The position numbers were made by a program, and so were the translations under genes. Positions 45,001-54,549 of a DNA stretch of 64,000 bases are shown here, piece by piece. The notes below the pieces were generated by a model. That model worked only from the letters and a program-made list of their open reading frames with translations. It searched no databases and was not told the DNA's origin. Numbering within the stretch: the stretch's first letter is position 1; the number at the start of each line of letters is the position of its first letter. Origin of the DNA: Populus alba (taxonomy: Eukaryota; Streptophyta; Magnoliopsida; Malpighiales; Salicaceae); NCBI RefSeq assembly GCF_005239225.2, contig NC_133284.1, forward strand, positions 3,253,770 to 3,317,769, read 5' to 3'.

Positions 45001-46789
45001 TCCCTTTTCTGAATAGCTGCACTACACTTTCAAATTTCTTGAAACTATTTATTCTAATTGGAGTTGATGACTAGTAATTGGTGTGAAAAGTGAAATTGAG
45101 GTTTGATTACGTTCTATATGCCATCTCAAGAGAAAACTAACATCACCAACTAAATGCTCCACAAAAAGGCAACTTTGTCTATAAACACCTCAATATCACA
45201 AGGCCCATGCCACAGCTTGTTCCAAGTTCTTCAAACTGCCATGCGGAGCCTGACAATCAATTGAAACCGGATCCAATAGACCTTCTTGATTTTGTGACAA
45301 AATGTTATGCTTCTGATAAAATTTTGTGAAAGGGGGGAAATTAAGAGCCACAAGTGAAAAGTTCTGCCATACTCTAATTTGTTGGCCATTCTGCAATCTT
45401 TGATGGAAGTGACTAGAGCAGACTAACCTAGTGGGTGCACTGAAAAGCACAATTTATTAAAATATTCTTACATGATGATGTAGAGATGTTTGGAATTGTC
45501 AAGAGAAAAGGGCAAATGATATCTGGGAAGAAAGGTTTAGAGATATGAACAGATTTTCCTTCATCAAATGCATGCAGGTGTTGGGTGTCAGTATACGAGG
45601 CAAGTGCTGGCCACTATAGCAAGGGTTTGCAAGGGCAAGGACAAAGAAGCATAAACTACAATGGAGCCCCGTGCTAAAAGAATACATTATAATTGATCAA
45701 GTGTGCTTGAAAACAGGAAACTCAAAACACACATTTCGACCAGATCCAAAATCCCCATTTCCGTATTAATATGAAAGGCATGCTAGCCATTTGAGGCAAA
45801 AGAAGATGAACATGTAGAAATGGCCCTAATCACAGAAACAAAGATAATTGTAGACCAAATCTAAATAAAATGTGGATCTTAAATCATCCTAAGGTCCAAA
45901 ATACATATATACCGAATGATTATTTTTAACAGTAACCAACAACCACAACCAACAGCAAAATCTAGAAAACAAAATCCAAAACCCACGTCCCTTGCAATAA
46001 CAAAATCCCAACCCACTAGTTTGAAACACAATCTCACAAGCCCACATGTCAGGTCTATGCCACAAATAAAAGAAAACATTGACCACAACCAAAACCGAAG
46101 GAAGAACCTGCTCAACACTATCTACACCTAGCATTTACTAAGCCAGACACCTCATAACACACCCAGAAAAACAAAAACCCATCAACTGATCACTCAATCA
46201 TACAATCAGCTAAACCATCAAGAAAACACATCCCACGCCATATATCAACGTAATAGCTCCATAATCGACACAGTTACAAACTAATTATTCTCATTAATCA
46301 TAAAGAAAACTAATCCCTCAAGAAAACAAAGTATCCACCAGCCAACTTCACCTAAAATCATGACACTTTCAGTAAAACAATCCCAAATCAAGAACAAAAC
46401 CAGACCCAGATCATAAATCCACAAATATTATCTGTCTTTAAGCTGATTCCAACTCTAAAACAAAACCAAACTGTTCAAAAACACATCTACAAAACATCTA
46501 ACCAATCAATCTATCATTCAAAAAACTTCAAACTTTCCCTTCATTTTCCCAACTGCTAAACAAACAAAGCAAAACCCAGATCACAAAAACAGCAAAGAAG
46601 AGAAAAAATAATACTTAATAGCCAATAGTCAAACCAGCATAAAAAAGAACAACCAATAAATCAATCTAAAAGTGTCAAACTTTCCTTTCGTTTGCTCAAC
46701 TACTAAACAAATACAGCAAAACCCAGATCACAAAAGGAGCAAAGTTAGGAACTTACAGCTGGAAAACGAGTATCAAGCTTCTTCCTCAT
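42051..46789 (-). CDS. NC2-alpha / DRAP1 (Dr1-associated corepressor), histone-fold subunit
   Basis: A six-exon gene on the minus strand: 46789-46757, 44723-44651, 44562-44469, 43179-43060, 42958-42901 and 42581-42051, totalling 909 nt or 302 residues. It starts MRKKLDTRFPARIKKIMQAD and continues into the H2A/NF-YC-like histone fold (about residues 8-85), with EDVGKIALAVPVLVSKALEL, ITLQRGAKTMNS and YNVFDFLREIVSKVPDY. In the NC2 complex this subunit pairs with Dr1 (NC2-beta) on TBP-bound promoters in the nucleus and blocks TFIIA/TFIIB entry. The tail holds an arginine-glycine run (about 136-150), a long Ala/Thr-rich stretch, GWSLSEMDKMAIDP, and an acidic end (EEEEDYDEE). First-intron length is about 2.03 kb. 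The 5' leader is CT-rich (46840-46880). All junctions are GT-AG and the frame is intact. Confidence 0.95.
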
Positions 46790-47886
46790 GGCTTTGTCAG
46801 ATTTGAAGCATTAAATAATAACAAAAACAGCCAAAAAAACACAAAGAGAGAGAGAAAGAGAGGGAGGGAGAAAGAGTGGAAATGATTCTTTTTAATTCAA
46901 AGCAAAATCATTTCTCTCATGATTGAGCTGACATGATCTTACAAACAACTACTCCAAGGTTAAGTAGAATCGATCTCTGTTTAGATCCGAAACCTTATAA
47001 AAACAGCTGTCTTATTTCCATGGAATATCCGTCCGTGCGTGATGAAAAATAGAAGGCAAAATAATAAATTGGAGGATAAGGTAACGTGGTTGGTGTTTGT
47101 AGTGTACGACGGACAAACACGAAAACGCCACGTGTCTGAAATAACATCATTTATTTGACTTTCTATTGCTCCAAACTGTTTCATCTTGACATGGGGAGAT
47201 GTGATTGGGAGGGAAAAGTAAACATTTTTTTTTTTTTGACCTTTTCTTTTGATTAATTTATTTTGATGAAAGGCAAAGGAAAGGTATATCGGGTAGCGCA
47301 GAGGAGAGAGATGAGATTTAAGCCCTTATAGTTTTATAATGCTTACTTTAGTCCTCCGACTGTTATTCACATCCTATGTTGATCCAATTAGAGTCAAATA
47401 ACAGAGAATTTTTACAAGAAGAAAGATAATTATAGAGCAGTAAACTAAACTATAAAAAGATAAAAAAAAAATTATAGTTCACTAGATAAATTTATCTTAA
47501 ATTTTATAATCTTTTTTATTTATAAAATGAATAGTATTTATTTTTATAAATATAAAAAATTAATACTTTGTGAACTATAATTGTACAATATTATTAATAA
47601 CTAGTACAATATTATGAATAATTAGTTAAGTTATTGAATAATAAGATAAAATAAATAAAGATATTTAATATTGTGTAACTTGAAGATACTATGATTATAA
47701 TGCCATTAAGTAATCATATATATTGTTAAAGATTTTTTTAACAAAAAGAAGGACTGAGTAATTGGAATATCTTAGTATATATATTTTCTATTATAAATAA
47801 TGCATTTATGGTAATAACCCTAGTTTTAAGAACGTGTCCATATATTTATCAGAATCTAGAATTTATCAGCTTTATGTTCCCGTCTC
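46790..47886. other. NC2-alpha 5' leader/promoter and intergenic DNA
   Basis: Next to the gene is a GA-rich tract (plus strand, about 46840-46880) that would be a CT-rich 5' leader on the minus strand. Beyond about 47.3 kb the DNA is AT-rich with no recognised gene. Confidence 0.5.
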
Positions 47887-48390
47887 TTGCTCGATTTGAA
47901 GCCTTCTAGTGATGATTCTATTCGTGGATCAAAGCTAGATCTCAATATTTTTTGCCCTAGTAATGGAGTCTCTTCTCATGCAAATGAGTCAACAGATGAG
48001 AATCTGAAACCAGACGAATCTAGGGTTTTCATCTGCAAGGATCAAGGGCTGGATGCGGATGCTTCTGGGCATTTTCCATGCTTTCCATATTGAAGCCTTG
48101 CAACACACCCTTATTATGGATCATTTAATAGGTCACTTGGGGGTGAGGATGGATTCCTTGAATCACAAGCCATCATCTTATCCATCGTTTTGGCCTTGGT
48201 GGGTGGTCGTCGAAGCAGACCATGACGAACACACAACCTTCCACTGAAAGGCTAAGATTGGAGAGTTTGAATGCTCTTAATGGTGGATTTAGAAATTCTG
48301 CTTCCACTTCTTCCTCAAGGCTTGAGGACATTAATGGCGTATTTCGCAACTTTGGTGTTTCTTCGTCGACATTGCCTCTTTTTTTTCTCA
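47887..48390 (+). pseudogene. C2H2 zinc-finger transcription-factor relic lacking the zinc finger
   Basis: The N-terminal part is open and contains LDLNIF, an EAR-like LxLxL repressor motif, then NESTDENLKPDESRVFIC. In single-finger plant C2H2 proteins RVFSC is the first Cys of the finger and is followed by about 30 residues including QALGGHQNAHK. Here the frame jumps from RVFIC straight to KDQGLDADASGHFPCFPY, so the finger is absent. A stop follows at about 48090. Downstream, in shifting frames, are family-like remnants RSLGVRMDSLNHKPSSYP, STERLRLESLNALNGGFRN and SRLEDINGVFRNFGVSSS-type words. This is an internal deletion plus frameshifts, so it is not functional as a DNA-binding protein. 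The parent is recognised by motif memory only. Confidence 0.72.
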
Positions 48391-49132
48391 TTAATTAAAT
48401 TAATTAACTAGTGAGTTTCTGAAATAGTTGAAAGATTCTCACTCGAGTTTGATCTTCATGCGAGATGTAGTGAACTAAAGAGGTAAAGGATGCAAAAAAA
48501 TATTAATATAATCAAGCCTGTTCAATCTGGCATGATTTTTAGTTATTTAATTAACCAAGCCAAATCTAATTCAAACTCAAACTCGTTATAATTGAAAAGA
48601 AGAAGAAAAAGAATAGAACATTGCCGTTTTAATTAAAACGGTTAATCTGGAGGTTGACTCAGATCCCTTTTCATGTCAATTCTGCTAACACCCATGACTT
48701 CAATTTTCCCCATATTTTTTCTTCAAATAAATTCCAAACAAAGGTATATTAATTTGGCAGCTTTTTCCAGATATCTGAACGGTTGTTTCTTCAAAATCTT
48801 ACAATCTGCCCTGTTGATATTAGTGAACTATTAGCGAGTGGACGATTTCTAGGAGAGGACCAAACCTAAGATGAGCAGAGCATATGGCGCGATGCAGGGG
48901 AACCCAATTAATGGACAGTTCATTCAGAGAGTAGGGAAAGAGCGCGAGGAAACCGAAACGTTAGTTACCGTTGAATTGTCTGAAAACATTTCGACTTTGA
49001 TTTCCATATTGATTTCTTCAATCTGGATACCACACTGGATAACTTCATTATATACTCGCACCCACAAACTCAAACATTCGAGGAGAAAAGATCAGTTCTT
49101 ATCCGTGTAACGTTGTTTTTCCTGTTGCTTCA
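48391..49132. other. Intergenic DNA between two transcription-factor relics
   Basis: An open frame at 48871-49110 (+) has no recognised domain and could be a decayed 5' part of the next relic. No promoter or splice evidence was found. Confidence 0.4.
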
Positions 49133-50043
49133 ATGGAGAAAAAGCAACGATTTTGTGTTTCTCGTTCTCGTTTTGCTGCCAAGAAAATACAGGATTCGAA
49201 TAAAAGAAAAGAACGTGACCATCAAGAAGCCGAGAGTGAAGTTTTTACCGGGTTACGGTCACAATCAAGCAGCGCAGTTGGTTCCATTGTTTCTTCAAGA
49301 ACTCCAGGGAGGGTTTTGAAGGAACCAAGGCTTTCTAATGACAATTGGGTTAACAGGAGGTTAACTCTGCCGGTCGTGATTCGAGAAGTAATGAAGTAGT
49401 GTTACTTGGGTTGCTGCCACCTTTCAGCGAGAACCCTAGCTGGGTCAAGAAGCCAGAAACAAGCGCCACAGTTAGTGCCATTGCTGATTCAAGAATTCCA
49501 GGGAGGGTTTCAAAGGAATTAAAGCTTTTTGATGATTCCCAATAATTCTTCTGGTCCTGATTCAAGAAACAAAGAGTCTGCAGAATTATAGCCTTGGGGA
49601 TTTGCTAGAGGAGGCGTCTAGTAGGGTATCGACTCAACTAAGTTCTTATCATCATGATCCATTCAAGATCAAGAAGAAGATGAAACCAAGTGACTTGAGC
49701 TATCTATGCTGGCTACCTGTGTCTGTTGATTCAGCGGAGAAACATGCCCTGCCTTTTGAATGAAGATCAAATCAAACAGGCTGATGGAGCGAATCAAGAA
49801 AACAATGAGAGCAATGGTTAGAAGATCTGGGCTCGGGATATGAATACTGAAACTATGCATCAGCTGGTCTTCAAAAGATGGAGAACTTCTAAAAGCAATG
49901 TTTTCAATAATGGCTGGACAGAGCTCTTCGTTAAAAGGAGGAATCTGGTTGAAGGTGATGAAACTGGACTCTATTGGGACGGTGATCACTCGAGATTTCA
50001 CTTCAGTGTTCTGAATAGGGCTGCTGCCACTGCCGGAGACTGA
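49133..50043 (+). pseudogene. B3-domain transcription-factor relic
   Basis: An N-terminal frame begins MEKKQRFCVSRSRFAAKK. The motif (R/I)PGRV.KE is repeated (about 49300 and 49498), suggesting an internal duplication. A frame from about 49650 reads DPFKIKKKMKPSDLSYLCWL and VDSAEKHALPFE, then TGA. A third segment reads KIWARDMNTETMHQLVFKRW, KSNVFNNGWTELFVKRRNL, GDETGLYWDGDHSRFHFSVL and ends at 50043. That order matches the small plant B3 DNA-binding proteins (At2g-type B3 family). An in-frame TAG lies just before KIWARDM (~49818), and frame changes separate the pieces. I call it a pseudogene; an assembly error or an unrecognised intron is less likely. Confidence 0.75.
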
Positions 50044-51014
50044 AGATTAGGGTTGATTTTTTTTTTTTTTTGTTTAATGGACAGAACAAATTCAAGCCTG
50101 TCAAACCATAGGTATTCAAAAGTTGGCTCATTATATAACCATTAAACGAAAGAAAATACGTGCTAATTCGAAATAAAATTAATTCAATCACAAGTGTTCT
50201 GATTTTCTTTTTTCTTTTCTGTGTGGAATTATTTTTGAAAATTCTCATAAAAAACTCGCCATATACCACCCACCCACCGTCAATGGTTGCGTTCATATCA
50301 TTGCAGCCTCTTCTCCTTCTTCGCATTCATTTCTCCCTAACTGCAGTAACAAAAGAACAATTCACAGAACAGTCCCCATTACTACACAACCACCAACCTC
50401 GCATCAGAAATCCAAATCTATCACACAGAGCATTCTGAGTTGGGTTTTTTCTGCATTGAATTGTTTCTGACAATTCTCATCAAGAACTTGCCATATATAA
50501 TTCTCTTAATTAGTCAGGATTGGGCTGGTGGCTGAAGGGTGGTGCTCCCACATGATTCGAAACCAATCCAACCTCGTCGAGCATTCTAAAACTGGCAATA
50601 TTTTTCTGTAATGGATTGTTCTAGACTGCTCATCATGGACTTACCATCTAGCACCCACTGGAAAGTTACTGCAATTCTTTAGATGGTCCAAATCATGAGG
50701 GAATTAGGTCGATGGTTAGGAGGATGTGCTTCCGCGTGGTCAAGTCAGAAAGAAACTCTCATGATTTTTCCGTCTTGGTTAATCTTAGCATGCATTTAAC
50801 CGGATCAAAGAGTAGATTTAGTGTCTGTTTGGAATTGCGGTGAAAATTATGTTTCCAAATAAAACCTTAGACTCCATATGCAAAAAAAACTAATCCAATA
50901 TTATCCATTAAAAAAAAAAAAAAGTTATATATCCTCAAGGTGTCTTAAATGAATTTGCTCATCTTGAACTCAAATATAATGGAAGGTTGCAAAAAGAAAT
51001 TCCTCATAAATATA

Positions 51015-51067
<53 letters not shown>

Positions 51068-51822
51068 TCTAAAACCTCATGAATAAAAATATAGTTTTGA
51101 TGTACAAAAAATTAAGTTGAAATTTATTAATCAACGCGATCCGTATTAGCAAATACACATTTAATGATCAATAAAATAAATAAAAATAAAAAATAAAATA
51201 CTTCATGATGAATTAACATAATCAACTCGATCTCTTTCATTGTAATTCAAATTCAAGCCTGAAGGAGTTAGGATAAGCACAATTAATTTCTTTTTGCATA
51301 ATAATTTAAATGATAAGTGAATTTATTTTTTGTATTATTTTAAATATAAGGAAAGTAGTAGAAAAGCAATTTCTAGCAAATACATATATGGTTTATTTAA
51401 GAAAAGATATCTTAGCATTATGCCTTTTCCGCTCGAATTGAGATTATGATAGAATTTTAAAATAAAATAAAATAAAATAGTAGAACAACTAAAAATTTCA
51501 GTAAACAAATACTAACAATTTGGATACCAAATACTTATTTTTCCTTAACTACTTAATTAATTCTCGCAATTAAAAAGTAACACGTAATTAATAACGTTAA
51601 ATCATCTAAAATTTAATTGAAAGAGGACTTAATCTCACACGAATATTAACATTTAAATAAGGAAGTTACAATTGGCTTCGAGAGGGATGAACACCGTCAT
51701 CTCAATCTCCCCTGGCGTGATCCCATTTCCAGCACAAAAGAGCAAGGATAAGTACAGAGGTTACAGCCTAATCAATGGGCCCAAGCTTCCATATCTACAC
51801 GCTTACCCTCACTGGCTCCTGC
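50044..51822. other. Intergenic DNA with an (AT)n run
   Basis: No gene is recognised. An (AT)n microsatellite lies at 51018-51065. The segment 51.66-51.82 kb has higher GC and is probably promoter DNA for the gene starting at about 51.85 kb. Confidence 0.5.
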
Positions 51823-51828
51823 TATAAA
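51823..51828 (+). promoter_or_regulatory. TATA box of the KIX/MED15-like gene
   Basis: TATAAA in the context gctataaaagcc. It is followed about 30 bases later by a leader (~51853-51899) that ends in a GTGAGT splice donor at 51900. Confidence 0.6.
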
Positions 51829-51852
51829 AGCCGGCCATTTTCCCTCCTCTTC

Positions 51853-52413
51853 ACAGTTCACACTTCACAGCGAGCGGGAGAAAAAAAGAAGAAGAAAAGG
51901 TGAGTACTGTTTCGTTTCCTTGACTCACAAGTCTCTTGCAATATCGTCTCTGCTCTTCTGCTTTCAAGCGAAAATCTTCAAAATCTTATTGCTTCTGTTG
52001 CTTCGAAACAGACGACATTTTCTTCACGTGGAAACGGTATGCCTCAAAAATGGATTTTCAGGTTTTGGATGATTCTGTTTTTGTGGGCTTTATAGGGTTT
52101 ATTACGTGAAAATGTATGGGTAGGAAGTAACAGGACACTAAAAGACGTTTATAATACGTGTGAGTGTGTTTTTCAAAGAAAAAAAATGTATGGTTTGATG
52201 TTTTTATTTGTTTTATGCCTTGATTTATTGAGAACAACCAATTCTTATGGATTTTTCATTTGTAAATCTGAAATGAGTGTATGAATCTTGATGATTTTTG
52301 CTTCCTCCTGTTATGGATTAGGAAAATTGGAGTTGGAGGTGTCAACATATGGAAGACAGTGACTGGAGAAGTGATTTATCAGCAGAATTTCGTCGAGATG
52401 CTGTCAATGATAT
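51853..52413 (+). CDS. First exons of a KIX/Mediator-15-like gene, interrupted by a retrotransposon
   Basis: A non-coding first exon (about 51853-51899) is joined to a second exon (about 52321-52413) that contains the start codon at 52349 and ends in GTAAGT. The 65 coding bases read MEDSDWRSDLSAEFRRDAVN. This resembles the start of the plant MED15 KIX domain, which begins with a D-W-R..L....R...VN pattern and contacts activators for the Mediator complex. The match is short, so the family call is tentative. The next exon is not found before the LTR element (start 52580) or in the 1.28 kb after it, so the rest must lie beyond the window or be lost. The element lies in intron 2, antisense to the gene. 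Confidence 0.5.
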
Positions 52414-53471
52414 GTAAGTGAGATGCCATTTTATCAATAATTAAGAGATTTTATTGATATTTGTATCGGTTAAACCGTGGGGTTTAATTGGTTGTGGTTT
52501 TAGCGTCTTCAAATTGGTCTTGATTTTAATTCACTGGGAAGAAATAATATGATGATTTGCACACCAATTACATGGTTGTTGTCGCACGTGTGCGGCGGCG
52601 CGGCGATCGTCCACCCTCAAGGAAAAAAAATCAGAATATTTATTCCTGACAAAAAGGGAGAGACAAGGAATTCTTGTCTCTACATGTGAAAATATGGACT
52701 GGGAGTCGCCACCTAGTATTCTGGTTACTAGGAACCTTAACTGGTCTTTAGAGATCGGGTACGGAGACTGGTTGCGTAAAGGGAAGGTATTAGCACCCCA
52801 ACTACGCCCTACCTAAGGTAGGCTGCATTGTTTTGTCTAATAAAATCTAAGTCATGTTGTGGTTTCCTATTGTCCAAAATATGCATTACATGTAATGTCA
52901 TACCCCGGGTTCTATTGTCCAAACAAAAAAAGAATTAAATATCTGGAATACGCATTACGTGTAATGTCATACCCCAGGTTTTATTGTCCAAAAAAAAGAA
53001 TTAAATATCCGGAATATGCATTACGTGTAAAGTCATACCCCGGATACTAAGAGCCAAACAAAAATTTTTGTTGTTTTTGAAATATTGGCCAATATTCTCT
53101 TGACTTTAATAAACTGGTTATTAAAGCCAAAATGCATGCTAAAACATTTTTTTGTGTATGAAAAAAAATACAATATGAATTTTTAGCTTTGAGACACTTG
53201 GCCGTATGCACAAAAAACATTTTTTTCTTTTTTCTCAATTTTTTTTGTATTTTTGGAAGTTTTTTTTGATGAAAACCGGGTATTTTTAATATCAGATTTT
53301 TGTATTTTTAACAACATAAAATACCACCCAATATTAATCAAAACGACATAAAAACTACACGGAAAAATTATAAAATGCTGAAACAAATATTTTTGATTTT
53401 TTTTCTTTGAAATGGGCCGGGTCAGGCCCAAATACATGGGCTGGGCCGAACCTGGCCCAAATGCATGGGCT

Positions 53472-53599
53472 GGTCACTGTGCACATAGTAACCGGGGGTA
53501 CTGTACACACAGTGACCAAAGAATTAATTAGCAAATGCACAGTAAAGTGAATTAATTAGCCAGTTACTGTGCATAGCACAGTAACTAGCTAATTAATTC
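53472..53599. repeat. Paired inverted repeats in the LTR R/U5 region
   Basis: GGTCACTGTG (53472-53481) is inverted at 53508-53517. Next, a 24-bp arm starting GAATTAATTAGC (53549-53572) is inverted at 53576-53599 with a single mismatch and a 3-base loop. Both contain ACTGTG(C). The other LTR has the same structure at about 61895-62022. In the element RNA these would fold into stable stems in the leader. Confidence 0.85.
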
Positions 53600-53920
53600 T
53601 GCAGAACGTAAACGTTCTGCATGAACTGAAGCAAAAAAAACGACGGGAAAGGTAGGACGTTACCTGGAGCTGTGTTGATGCTGGCAGCAGCTGATGCAGC
53701 AGGGGTGGCGGCGGCGGCGCTGGCGGTTCGCGGTGGCCGGCGGTTTTCCTTCTCTCTCTCTCCTCTTTTTTTTCCTGTTTTCTTCTCTGCTTCTTCCCTT
53801 CTTCTTCTCTGCCTTCTCTCCTCTCTTCTCACTCTCTTCTCCCTTCTGTTACCTCTTCGGTTCCCTCTCTCTCCGTCCTCCTTCCTCTTCTCTTCCCCCT
53901 CTCTCGGGTCTCCTCTCCTC

Positions 53921-53928
53921 TATTTATA
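53921..53928 (-). promoter_or_regulatory. LTR TATA box (3' LTR copy)
   Basis: On the minus strand this is TATAAATA within CTATAAATAG, followed by a GA-rich stretch. It supports minus-strand transcription of the element. Confidence 0.7.
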
Positions 53929-54196
53929 GAGCCCGTGAGCATGTTTTTTTCATTGTGGAGCCAAGGAACGGGTCATGCGGCGGCTGGTCGGGCGCGGCTG
54001 TCCAGGCGTGCCTACCTCAGTTTCGGCGGTGCGGTAGGTGGTCGGCCAATGTCTTCGGTCGGTGGGCTAGAGGGACCGACGGTCGGTGGGCTTGAGGGAC
54101 CGACGTCATTAAATATGCATTCTTTTTCCTTCTTTGCTGCTGTGTGTTCGGCGGGGAAGAAAGGGGAACAGTGCCGTTCAAAACGGCACTGTTTTG

Positions 54197-54234
<38 letters not shown>

Positions 54235-54305
54235 CTTTCTTTTTTTTTTTTTTTTTGTATTTATTATTTTTTTTATGGGGACCCAAAAATGGGTTACAAC
54301 AGTTG

Positions 54306-54316
54306 CCCCCCTCTTT
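54306..54316 (-). other. Polypurine tract
   Basis: On the minus strand AAAGAGGGGGG is followed by CAAC and then the TGTTG start of the 3' LTR. This is the expected position of the plus-strand DNA primer. Confidence 0.8.
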
Positions 54317-54549
54317 ACAATGCTTACGGAGCAGAGATTTGTGCATAGTAAGTGTTGTAAAGAAAAAAAACATTGGTCTTCCAAAACTGGTCGTCTCAAA
54401 ATTTGATTGACCTAAAACTTCAACCGGACCCAAAGTCCTGTGTATGGTTGGGTTAAACTGAGATTCCTTTCGCCAATCCCCTTTACCCGAAAAAAAGGAA
54501 AGAATGTGAAGTGTGGTCTCATTGTAATGGGTGACCTACCCAGAAAAAT

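Larger units (their letters stand above)
52580..54301 (-). repeat. LTR, downstream (3') copy for the minus-strand element
   Basis: It starts TGTCGCACGTG and ends GGTTACAACA on the plus strand. It holds three ~65-bp direct repeats (52868-53046), two strong dyads (53472-53517, 53549-53599), a CT-rich tract (53748-53915; GA-rich in element sense), a TATA box (53921-53928) and a long poly-T (54199-54256). If transcription starts about 30 bases past the TATA box, U3 is about 400 bp and R-U5 about 1.3 kb. Confidence 0.95.

Noticed and set aside
53694..54348. Open frames of 133 and 137 codons on the plus strand, repeated at 62118-62649
   Set aside because: They lie in the LTR U3/R region, antisense to the element, and arise from CT-rich and poly-T tracts.
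54178..54433. Lys-rich minus-strand frames
   Set aside because: They are translations of the poly-T tract in the LTR, with no domain.
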